A stretch of 6,754 nucleotides of DNA from an uncultured Candidatus Saccharibacteria bacterium (GTDB lineage Bacteria; Patescibacteriota; Saccharimonadia; Saccharimonadales; Saccharimonadaceae). Every line of letters begins with the position of its first letter. Within the stretch, counting starts at the first letter, position 1. Of this stretch, positions 1 to 4,958 are shown piece by piece. The translations under genes were made by a program, and so were the position numbers. The notes beneath the pieces were generated by a model that saw nothing but the letters and a program-made list of their open reading frames with translations, searched no databases and was not told the DNA's origin. Location of the stretch: assembly GCA_937876715.1 (NCBI GenBank), contig CALEGA010000024.1, positions 1-6,754 of the forward strand. The letters run 5' to 3'.

Positions 1-116
1 ATGGCGAAGAATATACCAGCGTGACATTGTCTGGCAAAACCACGCAAGTTGGGCAAGGTGGAATGGGTCCTGGTGGGATGCCGAACGGTGGCGCGATGCC
101 TGGCAGAAGATGGTAA
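1..116 (+). CDS. C-terminal fragment of an unidentified protein with a Gly/Met/Pro-rich tail
   Basis: An open frame (codons from position 3) runs in from the left edge and ends at TAA 114-116. The last 37 residues include EEYTSVTLSGKTTQVG followed by a low-complexity tail, GGMGPGGMPNGGAMPGRRW. A short beta-like stretch before a Gly/Met/Pro-rich, disordered end is seen in some secreted or membrane-associated proteins, for example periplasmic-adaptor-like subunits of efflux systems, but too little is present to assign a family. The gene converges on the surface-protein gene that ends at 196, and the hairpin at 134-158 begins 18 nt after the stop, which supports this as a true gene end. The start lies outside the window. 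Confidence 0.6.
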   Translation, partial: GEEYTSVTLSGKTTQVGQGGMGPGGMPNGGAMPGRRW

Positions 117-133
117 AAATTTAACAACGAAAA

Positions 134-158
134 TCCCCTCGGCGTAAAACCGAGGGGA
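134..158. terminator. Bidirectional intrinsic terminator between convergent genes
   Basis: A perfect 9-bp stem (TCCCCTCGG at 134-142 paired with CCGAGGGGA at 150-158) closes a 7-nt loop. Read leftward, the stem is followed at once by TTTTCGTTGTTAA, a good U-tract for ending the surface-protein transcript (stop at 196). Read rightward, it is followed by AATTCGTTTAAC, a weaker tract that could serve the gene ending at 116. Confidence 0.85.
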
Positions 159-195
159 AATTCGTTTAACAATGGCTTCGGGGAGCGGTCAAGCT

Positions 196-1431
196 TTAGA
201 AGCGTTTGCGGCTAGCCAAGAGGTAACCACCAGCGGTGACGGCAGAGCCAGCACCGAGAGCGGTGGCGACAATGTCGGAAGCACCGGTAGATGGAAGCTC
301 AGGTTGAACAGGGTTAACCGGCTCTTCGTTCTTCGGGCAAGCTTTGTAGATAAGGACATCAGCGTAATCTTGCTTCAAAGTAGCGTCGGCGCCAATGTAA
401 CCTTGACCCCAAGAGCGGAGCACGTTATCACCACCACAACCGAGGTTGTCATCTTGCATGGTAACTTGGAAAGTGACCACAGCGGCAGCACCAGCTTCGT
501 AATTGCCGATGTTGATGCCTTCTTTGGTGGTTAAACCATCAGACTCGAGGGAGATGCCGCTCTTATGATTAGAGTTGAAGAGTTTGGTAGAACCCTTAAC
601 GTAAGTTTGGTTGGAGCCAAGCTTATCAAAGATAACGACGTCTTTCTCAAGAGAGTCAGAGGTGTTTTTGTAGGTGATTTTATATTCAACAACATCACCG
701 ACCTTAGCGTTAACTTGCTTCTTCCATTCAGTTTCACCTTTGAGGCGGACTTGCTTAGTGATAGAGAAGTCGTACTCAAAGACGGCTTTGACACGAAAAG
801 TGACGATAGCGGCGTAACCGAAACAGCCAGGGATTTCACCATTAAGGGAATCGTAGCCGAGGGTAGTGCCACCCATCACGAGGTTGTCGCTAAGTTTGGT
901 ACCACTAATTTTACCCTTGTTTTCGATAAGAGCGGAGCCCTTAACATATTCAAGGTGGAAAGTGTTAGTGGAAGATTTGAACACAACTTCGTCCCAGATT
1001 TTGGACGGAGTAGCGTTGCTGGAAGTAATCGTACCAGCGACGGTGAGAGATTTACCGGATTCGGTAGGGACGTAAACGTTAGCGTTGACGTCTTTCGCGA
1101 TCATCTCAGTACCGCGAGGGTTGTTATTGTGGACATAAAGACGCACAATGTATTCTTTGCCGTTTTCGACTTCGATGTCGTTAGCGTTCCAAATGTTGGC
1201 GCTGTCAGCGGCACGGGCTTGGACGAAGTAAAGCTCGTTCAAGTCAGGGTTGTTGGAAATGGAGTTAAGGACGATTTTATCGTCGATAGCACCATTATTA
1301 ATTTCCTCGATGGTGTAAGATTTACGACCACCGTCGGAGTCACCCCAAGCGGAAACGTTGGTGGCGACGATGGTAGTCCCAGCGAGAGCTGCGACGGCAG
1401 CGACGCCAAGAACAGATTTAATGTTTTTCAT
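196..1431 (-). CDS. Sortase-type (LPSTG) cell-surface protein with DUF11-like domain
   Basis: This is a secreted 411-aa protein predicted to be anchored on the cell surface. A signal peptide occupies residues 1-28 (Lys near the N-terminus, an Ala/Val-rich core, and VSA before the likely cleavage site at W29). Residues about 38-218 form a first beta-rich domain with NSISNNPDLNELYFVQAR, EYIVRLYVHNNN, KIWDEVVF and YDSLNGEIPGCF. Residues about 222-325 resemble a DUF11 repeat (FSITKQV, VGDVVEYKITYKNTS, YVKGSTKLFN). The end carries LPSTG (379-383), a hydrophobic segment (about 386-405) and a basic RKRF tail, the sortase-substrate layout. From remembered examples, this architecture is typical of Saccharibacteria surface proteins. 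The ATG start is supported by AAGGAG five bases upstream. The gene is monocistronic, with a long structured leader and a terminator at 134-158. Its role is unknown; adhesion to the host bacterium is a plausible inference. Confidence 0.9.
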   Translation of the reverse strand: MKNIKSVLGVAAVAALAGTTIVATNVSAWGDSDGGRKSYTIEEINNGAIDDKIVLNSISNNPDLNELYFVQARAADSANIWNANDIEVENGKEYIVRLYVHNNNPRGTEMIAKDVNANVYVPTESGKSLTVAGTITSSNATPSKIWDEVVFKSSTNTFHLEYVKGSALIENKGKISGTKLSDNLVMGGTTLGYDSLNGEIPGCFGYAAIVTFRVKAVFEYDFSITKQVRLKGETEWKKQVNAKVGDVVEYKITYKNTSDSLEKDVVIFDKLGSNQTYVKGSTKLFNSNHKSGISLESDGLTTKEGINIGNYEAGAAAVVTFQVTMQDDNLGCGGDNVLRSWGQGYIGADATLKQDYADVLIYKACPKNEEPVNPVQPELPSTGASDIVATALGAGSAVTAGGYLLASRKRF

Positions 1432-1436
1432 AATAA

Positions 1437-1442
1437 CTCCTT
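1437..1442 (-). promoter_or_regulatory. Shine-Dalgarno site of the LPSTG surface-protein gene
   Basis: AAGGAG on the minus strand lies five bases before the ATG at 1431. It fixes the start that includes the signal peptide. Confidence 0.8.
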
Positions 1443-1456
1443 AAAAGATTAATTAC

Positions 1457-1532
1457 CTGGCTTTCAGCCAGAAATCTCTTCGTCATCTCGGAATATCTGA
1501 ACGAGTTCAGATATTCTCTCAATTCCTTGAGA
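1457..1532 (-). promoter_or_regulatory. Structured 5' leader of the surface-protein gene: three consecutive hairpins
   Basis: Three inverted repeats sit between the likely promoter and the ribosome site. The first is CTGGCT/AGCCAG (1457-1462 and 1466-1471, 3-nt loop). The second is GAATATCTGAAC/GTTCAGATATTC (1491-1502 and 1505-1516), a perfect 12-bp palindrome with only two bases between its arms. The third is TCTCAA/TTGAGA (1517-1522 and 1527-1532). The second and third abut directly. None is followed by a U-run on the coding strand, so they look like RNA structure or a protein-binding dyad and not a terminator. I do not recognise a known riboswitch. Confidence 0.55.
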
Positions 1533-1569
1533 TTCAGTTTAACATATTTGATATTATTTTTCCAGAGGG

Positions 1570-1600
1570 ATTATAGAGGTAGCGTTTAAAACCATCTCAA
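1570..1600 (-). promoter_or_regulatory. Possible sigma-70-type promoter of the surface-protein gene
   Basis: A minus-strand TATAAT lies at 1575-1570 with TTGAGA at 1600-1595, but the spacer is 19 nt, longer than the optimum 17. Transcription from it would start near 1563 and give a leader of about 130 nt. It is the best candidate in the gap but clearly weaker than the two consensus promoters elsewhere in the window. Confidence 0.4.
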
Positions 1601-1626
1601 TAGTCCTTGGAATCTTTCCAAGACTA
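1601..1626. repeat. Inverted repeat upstream of the surface-protein promoter
   Basis: TAGTC (1601-1605) pairs with GACTA (1622-1626) and TTGGAA (1607-1612) pairs with TTCCAA (1616-1621). This gives an 11-bp stem with one bulged base and a 3-nt loop. It abuts the putative -35 box at 1595-1600. It could be an operator or a transcript structure; no U-tract follows on either strand. Confidence 0.45.
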
Positions 1627-1693
1627 GCCGAATTGTTAAATATCTTCTAGCCCTAAAGCCGAATCATCTCAGATACAAACCTTACAATGGATG

Positions 1694-1719
1694 TCTGGGC
1701 GGCAGATGAGCCGCCCAGA
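1694..1719 (-). terminator. GC-rich hairpin after the membrane operon, possible terminator
   Basis: TCTGGGCGGC (1694-1703) pairs perfectly with GCCGCCCAGA (1710-1719) around a 6-nt loop, 22 nt after the stop codon of the gene that ends at 1742. The 10-bp, mostly GC stem is strong, but no U-tract follows on the minus strand (ACATCCATTG comes next). It may be a U-less terminator, a 3'-end stabiliser, or part of the larger nested palindrome at 1680-1742. Confidence 0.5.
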
Positions 1720-1732
1720 GGTAAGGTACACC

Positions 1733-1747
1733 AACATCCATTTATAT
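1733..1747. repeat. Left arm of a 15-bp inverted repeat bracketing the membrane operon
   Basis: AACATCCATTTATAT on the plus strand is the exact reverse complement of 4087-4101. The arm overlaps the last codon and the TAA stop (1742-1744) of the Pro/Thr-stalk gene. Confidence 0.6.
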
Positions 1748-3262
1748 ACTATCGGGGTCGAAGTCCCCGTTGTTGTTGCCGTCACCGGCGGTAGCAGGTT
1801 CCTGAGTCGGAACGTGGTGTTCCGGTTCGGGAGCGGGTGTGGGCTGCGTGTCTTCGCGAATGGGCGTCGGCGCAGTAGTCTCACAAACCTCGGTTGGGCG
1901 AACCACGGCGGTCGGAACCGCGGTGGGTGCTTCTGTCGGTCTCGGAGTTGGCGTGACCGCAGGAGCGGGAGTCGAAGTCGGTGCCGAAGTGGTGTGCGGA
2001 TCTTCGCTGTTTTGCGGATTCGTTTCGCCACCGCCAACGGGAGCGTCAGATACGGTCGGACGCTGACCGGGGTCCTTAGTCGGACGCGGGGTGTTGGTTG
2101 GCTTCGGCGTGTTAGTCGGCTTCGGAGTGTTGGTCGGTTCGGGCGTGGAAGTCGGAACAGGGGTTGGCGTGTTTTCGCCTGGCGGATTACTACCACCGCC
2201 GCCCTTGCTCTTCCATTTCCAAGTGCCGCCCTCGGTCATATTGACCCACGCTCTCGTGCTGAAACTTCCAGTAGCCTTGGCGTCATTTGCCGTGTTCTGG
2301 TAGCCACGATCGCTCGAAACAAAGGTTTTCTTAGCACCTTTCGCGTAGAAAGTGAGCAAGACATCTTTGTCTTCGAGTTTGGTGTCGTCATCGTGGTTAA
2401 GCCGACCGCGGAGATGGAGGTCAAATACGCCAGAGTCGCTTTCTTCGTCCTCTGTCATATAATTTTCCAAATCCCAATCGGTCGAGCTTTCGATGCGACC
2501 ACCTTTCAGCTTCTTAAAGAAGAAGGTTAAGGTCTCGTTAACGACCGCGTCATAATCCTTGGCGGATTTTTCGGCAAGTGCGTAAGCGAGTTCATCTTCT
2601 TCCTTGAGAGACTTCGGCTTAATCATACCCATCTGTGTACGGAGGCGAATAATCTGATGCGGAGACTTACAAAGTTCGCGCAGCCAGTTATAGGTCAACT
2701 CCTGAGGAGTTTTGCCGTAGATGGGCGCACCGTAAGATTCTGCGGTTTCCTTATTCTCGTCAGCGACGAACCACGGGTCATCCGCGAGGACGTAGCCGCC
2801 AGAGTAAGTGAAAGTGCGGAGCACGACTTCCTTGCCATCGACATTGACTTTAATATCTTTGCCGAGGGTGTAGGTGGCGTGCTGCGCAGGAGCAGCCGTG
2901 ATAACAGCGGTCGGCTGGGTAGCCGGAGGCGCGGTTGGCACGGACGGTGCAGTGGGCACGGTCGGTTCGGGAGTTACATAGACGTAAATCACTTCGGGGG
3001 TTACTTCGTAGCCCGAGTCGTCATCTTCTGCCGTGTCGTCGGTCGGGATTTGTTCCTGTGCGACGATTTTCGGCTGGGAGAAGACCTTGGTCGGATTGGT
3101 GAACACTTCAAGGGTGGGAGCAATATGTGTGCCACCCGCCCAGTAAACGACAGCCCACACTCCAAAGGCAAGTCCGATGATCAATACTAAAATTAGCAGA
3201 CCAATCAGGATTTTGCTTAGGAAGGGGTAGCGTTCTTTAAAGGATACTCTTTCTTCGTTCAT
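1742..3262 (-). CDS. Single-pass membrane protein with external domain and Pro/Thr-rich stalk
   Basis: This is a 506-aa protein of a family I do not recognise. A short basic N-terminus (1-17) and one hydrophobic helix (about 18-42) suggest an uncleaved anchor with the remainder outside the cell. A Pro/Thr/Val linker (about 86-128) leads to a mixed globular region (about 129-352) rich in aromatic and acidic residues. A tail (357-490) of Pro/Thr/Glu repeats follows, including three copies of PTNTPK or PTNTPR near 376-394. Only two cysteines are seen (198 and 460). The stalk could span the envelope or be glycosylated (inference). The start has AAAGGAG nine bases upstream, overlapping the stop of the preceding gene 15 bp away, so the pair is an operon and the proteins may work together. 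The last codons lie in an inverted repeat shared with the operon leader. Confidence 0.8.
   Translation of the reverse strand: MNEERVSFKERYPFLSKILIGLLILVLIIGLAFGVWAVVYWAGGTHIAPTLEVFTNPTKVFSQPKIVAQEQIPTDDTAEDDDSGYEVTPEVIYVYVTPEPTVPTAPSVPTAPPATQPTAVITAAPAQHATYTLGKDIKVNVDGKEVVLRTFTYSGGYVLADDPWFVADENKETAESYGAPIYGKTPQELTYNWLRELCKSPHQIIRLRTQMGMIKPKSLKEEDELAYALAEKSAKDYDAVVNETLTFFFKKLKGGRIESSTDWDLENYMTEDEESDSGVFDLHLRGRLNHDDDTKLEDKDVLLTFYAKGAKKTFVSSDRGYQNTANDAKATGSFSTRAWVNMTEGGTWKWKSKGGGGSNPPGENTPTPVPTSTPEPTNTPKPTNTPKPTNTPRPTKDPGQRPTVSDAPVGGGETNPQNSEDPHTTSAPTSTPAPAVTPTPRPTEAPTAVPTAVVRPTEVCETTAPTPIREDTQPTPAPEPEHHVPTQEPATAGDGNNNGDFDPDSI
2091..2144 (-). repeat. Three 18-bp tandem coding repeats in the Pro/Thr stalk
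   Basis: Units at 2091-2108, 2109-2126 and 2127-2144 share the pattern GTGTTrGTyGGyTTCGGn on the plus strand, apart from a two-base variation at the end of the third. On the coding strand they give P-T-N-T-P-K/E-type hexapeptides. A degenerate part of a unit adjoins on the left. In-frame repeats of this kind can change copy number and stalk length without a frameshift. Confidence 0.75.
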
Positions 3263-3270
3263 TTTCTTTC

Positions 3271-3279
3271 TCTCCTTTT
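3271..3279 (-). promoter_or_regulatory. Shine-Dalgarno site inside the operon, overlapping the upstream stop codon
   Basis: AAAAGGAGA on the minus strand serves the ATG at 3262. It shares bases with the TAA (3278-3280) of the five-helix membrane gene, an arrangement that would favour coupled translation of the two products. Confidence 0.75.
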
Positions 3280-4063
3280 AACGCTGTGCTTTCAATAATT
3301 GAAGCAGTTGTTGCCGCCCTTCCTCAGTTTTGGAAAGCTGTTCGATGATGTAGGTGTCGAAATTCCGATCGCCACCATCATCGCTACGAGCATTTGGCTC
3401 TGAGCGCCGGCGGCGAGGGGGATTGTTGACATTTTCTTTTGTGGCTTTCGCTGGGCGATAGCCAGTAGTCGGTCGAGCAGTTTTAGGGGTCGGGGTGGGT
3501 TTTTCGTTACGAGTCGAGGTTGTGGGTGGGGTTGTGGGTTCTCTCCGTTCAACTGGAGCAGGTTCATCATCATCTTCTTCGTCCTCAAGGTCATCAGTGT
3601 AACCTTTGCCCACAAAGTAGGCGAGAACGGCGAAGGCGACGGCGCAAGCGATACCTAGGAAGTAAGTGACGGTGCCGGCGTGGATGGCGTTGCCTAAGAC
3701 AAGGCCAAAGCCGAGACCGAGCGCTACTGCGAGGAATCTGATAGCGATAACCTGTTTTCCGTTGGCTTTCTTGATGAGAAGATAGCCAAGACCAGCGACC
3801 GCCGCGACCGTGAAGAGGAAAGCGATAGTTGAATCGCTGCCACTCAGGGCCAGGACGATGGAAGCCAACCAGACAATGCCGATAATCCAGAGGAGTCGGA
3901 TATTTCTGGTGTGTTCGCGGTATTTCGCGCGGACTTCCTTTTTGGTGAGGACGGATTCTTTGAGCATCTCCTCGAGCTGGTCTTTCATAGATTGCTGAGC
4001 CAAGCTGAAACAGATGCAGGACACAACCACACTGAAAAAAATGTAGCCAATGTTTCCAAGCAT
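3278..4063 (-). CDS. Five-helix membrane protein with charged, Pro/Thr-rich cytoplasmic tail
   Basis: This is a 261-aa protein of a family I do not recognise. Hydrophobic helices lie near residues 4-21, 57-73, 79-96, 106-126 and 129-150. The loop between helices 1 and 2 (22-56) is long, charged and probably coiled-coil. By the positive-inside rule it and the KKANGK loop (98-103) are cytoplasmic, which puts the C-terminal tail inside as well. The tail has an acidic run (157-167, DDLEDEEDDDE), a Pro/Thr/Lys region (about 171-206), an RRRR cluster (217-220) and a final amphipathic helix (about 235-261). GAAGGAGGG nine bases upstream of the ATG is a near-ideal ribosome site. It is the first gene of the two-gene operon with the stalked single-pass protein. 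A membrane scaffold or transport accessory role is possible but not shown. Confidence 0.8.
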   Translation of the reverse strand: MLGNIGYIFFSVVVSCICFSLAQQSMKDQLEEMLKESVLTKKEVRAKYREHTRNIRLLWIIGIVWLASIVLALSGSDSTIAFLFTVAAVAGLGYLLIKKANGKQVIAIRFLAVALGLGFGLVLGNAIHAGTVTYFLGIACAVAFAVLAYFVGKGYTDDLEDEEDDDEPAPVERREPTTPPTTSTRNEKPTPTPKTARPTTGYRPAKATKENVNNPPRRRRSEPNARSDDGGDRNFDTYIIEQLSKTEEGRQQLLQLLKAQR

Positions 4064-4070
4064 AGGGGTA

Positions 4071-4079
4071 ACCCTCCTT
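4071..4079 (-). promoter_or_regulatory. Strong Shine-Dalgarno site of the membrane operon
   Basis: AAGGAGGGT on the minus strand, with GGAGG about ten bases before the ATG at 4063, closely matches the anti-Shine-Dalgarno consensus and supports that start. Confidence 0.85.
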
Positions 4080-4086
4080 CGAAAAA

Positions 4087-4101
4087 ATATAAATGGATGT
4101 T
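4087..4101. repeat. Right arm of the 15-bp inverted repeat, in the operon leader
   Basis: ATATAAATGGATGTT on the plus strand is the exact reverse complement of 1733-1747. It lies between the last leader hairpin and the ribosome site of the membrane operon, downstream of the promoter in the direction of transcription. Confidence 0.6.
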
Positions 4102-4174
4102 CCAGACAGTGCGTTTGTGTCTGGGATGATTCGGTTTTAATGACCGTTCATATAAGATCTAACACGCTCTTATA
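4102..4174 (-). promoter_or_regulatory. Structured leader of the membrane operon: three hairpins
   Basis: In transcription order (right to left) there are three stems. TATAAGA/TCTTATA (4151-4157 and 4168-4174) comes first. A small CGGT/ACCG stem (4132-4135 and 4143-4146) follows. CCAGACA/TGTCTGG (4102-4108 and 4118-4124, 9-nt loop) comes last. On the transcript the last is followed, after nine or so bases, by the U-rich TTTATATTTTTTC just before the ribosome site. A role in attenuation or translation control is possible. No known riboswitch class is recognised. Confidence 0.45.
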
Positions 4175-4186
4175 CAGACTGCCTTC

Positions 4187-4215
4187 ATTATATCACACAT
4201 AAGCGATTTTGTCAA
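4187..4215 (-). promoter_or_regulatory. Perfect-consensus promoter of the membrane operon
   Basis: On the minus strand TTGACA (4215-4210), a 17-nt spacer and TATAAT (4192-4187) match the sigma-70 consensus at every position, with a TGA extended -10 element. Transcription should start near 4180, giving a leader of about 117 nt before the ATG at 4063. Confidence 0.85.
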
Positions 4216-4218
4216 TAG

Positions 4219-4235
4219 TTATACCATAAGCTTGA
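4219..4235. repeat. Left copy of a 17-bp direct repeat flanking the gene at 4304-4858
   Basis: TTATACCATAAGCTTGA matches 4931-4947 (TTATACCACAAGCTTGA) in the same orientation at 16 of 17 bases. This copy lies just upstream of the -35 box of the membrane operon; the right copy contains the -10 box of the flanked gene. Confidence 0.6.
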
Positions 4236-4262
4236 CGAGTGGCAAAAAGGTGGTTTTGGTGC

Positions 4263-4286
4263 AAGAAAAATCCCCCTTGCGGGGGA
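4263..4286 (-). terminator. Intrinsic terminator of the unknown soluble gene
   Basis: TCCCCC (4271-4276) pairs with GGGGGA (4281-4286) around a TTGC loop. On the minus strand the stem is followed by TTTTTCTTGC. It lies about 18 nt after the TAA at 4304-4306 and separates that gene from the membrane operon promoter. Confidence 0.85.
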
Positions 4287-4303
4287 TGGTGTGGGGGAGG
4301 GGG

Positions 4304-4858
4304 TTAATGGGTAGTTTCGGATAATTTTGCCATTTCTGCCAGGGCGGCGGCGATTTCTTCGTCGGTGGCGGGATACCACTGTCCTTTGTCGTCTTCGACT
4401 GGTTCGTTCTTGATGAACTCGACGCCGTCTTCCTCGTAGGCGACGGATTCGACGACAAACCAGCCGGCATTGAAGCCCAGTGTCTTGGCGGCGTCCTCAG
4501 GGGAGCCTCTGAAGTTGGTGAGCTTTGCTGCTTCGTCAACGAGCTGTTCGTCGTCGAACCAGATCGGATTGTCCTTGTTGGCGTGCCGGTGAATCCAGAA
4601 ACGACCAACGGGACGAAGCGGCGGTTTCGGCGGGGTAACAATCGCGTTGATTAAGTCGCGCCAGGCGGGATTTTCCGGAACCATTTCGCTCTCTTTGAAG
4701 TAGTAGCGGTTGCCGTGCTTGTCGATCCAGACAGACATTGCCCATTCGGTGGGAATGGCGTCAGCAGATGCCGGTTCGACAGGGATAGTGTCCGGAATGG
4801 TCTCGGGGATTGGTTCAGAAACGGGTTCGGCGGATGCGGAACGAAGTTTGCGTGACAT
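4304..4858 (-). CDS. Hypothetical soluble acidic protein with a repeated W-I-x-K/R-H-x-N motif
   Basis: This is a 184-aa protein with no family I recognise. There is no signal peptide or membrane helix. Residues 1-37 begin basic (SRKLR) and become a disordered Pro/Glu/Ile segment. Two related stretches follow: VWIDKHGNRYYF (43-54) and FWIHRHANKDNPIWF (87-101). They share W-I-x-[KR]-H-x-N-[KR] and an aromatic-Phe end, each followed by an acidic helix, so this may be an internal duplication. A third aromatic patch, GWFVVESVAYEE, spans 132-143, and the C-terminus (164-179) is a helix. The start has AGGAGGAGG eight bases upstream. The gene stands alone, with its own consensus promoter and terminator, implying steady strong expression. 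A peptide- or nucleic-acid-binding role is conceivable but unsupported. Confidence 0.75.
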   Translation of the reverse strand: MSRKLRSASAEPVSEPIPETIPDTIPVEPASADAIPTEWAMSVWIDKHGNRYYFKESEMVPENPAWRDLINAIVTPPKPPLRPVGRFWIHRHANKDNPIWFDDEQLVDEAAKLTNFRGSPEDAAKTLGFNAGWFVVESVAYEEDGVEFIKNEPVEDDKGQWYPATDEEIAAALAEMAKLSETTH

Positions 4859-4866
4859 AATTTAAT

Positions 4867-4875
4867 CCTCCTCCT
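4867..4875 (-). promoter_or_regulatory. Double Shine-Dalgarno site
   Basis: AGGAGGAGG on the minus strand ends eight bases before the ATG at 4858. Two overlapping AGGAGG registers make this the strongest ribosome site in the window. A weak 6-bp hairpin (4896-4901 with 4910-4915) lies upstream of it in the leader. Confidence 0.8.
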
Positions 4876-4929
4876 AAATGTGAAGTGCTTGATGAGTTCG
4901 TTCTCCCCCACGAACAGTATCATATTTTC

Positions 4930-4958
4930 ATTATACCACAAGCTTGATTTTTTGTCAA
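4930..4958 (-). promoter_or_regulatory. Perfect-consensus promoter of the unknown gene, starting in the trxB stop codon
   Basis: On the minus strand TTGACA (4958-4953), a 17-nt spacer and TATAAT (4935-4930) match the sigma-70 consensus fully, with an extended TGG before the -10 box. The TGA stop of the thioredoxin-reductase-like gene (4957-4955) lies inside the -35 box. The start of transcription should be near 4923, giving a leader of about 65 nt. Confidence 0.85.
4931..4947. repeat. Right copy of the 17-bp direct repeat
   Basis: TTATACCACAAGCTTGA matches 4219-4235 with one mismatch. Here the repeat contains most of the -10 box and half the spacer of the promoter that drives the gene at 4304-4858. 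Confidence 0.6.

Noticed and set aside
565..1452. A 295-codon open frame on the plus strand antisense to the surface-protein gene
   Set aside because: It mirrors the codon pattern of the real gene, has no ribosome site, and its translation lacks recognisable domains. The opposite frame has a signal peptide, DUF11 and LPSTG.
1691..2530. A 279-codon plus-strand open frame antisense to the Pro/Thr-stalk gene
   Set aside because: Its Arg/Ser/Gly-rich low-complexity translation is the shadow of repeated Pro/Thr codons, and it has no start signals.
4218..4225. GGTATAAC as a second -10 box for the membrane operon
   Set aside because: It imperfectly matches the consensus and has no -35 box at proper spacing. 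The perfect promoter at 4187-4215 is nearer; the similarity is explained by the 17-bp repeat.
4219..4641. A 140-codon minus-strand frame overlapping the unknown gene
   Set aside because: It overlaps the better-supported frame, runs through that gene's terminator and has no ribosome site.
4955..4957. TGA read as glycine, as in Gracilibacteria/SR1
   Set aside because: Reading through the trxB TGA adds only a few residues before TAA, the protein is complete without them, and no other gene shows an internal TGA. The surface protein points to Saccharibacteria, which use the standard bacterial code.
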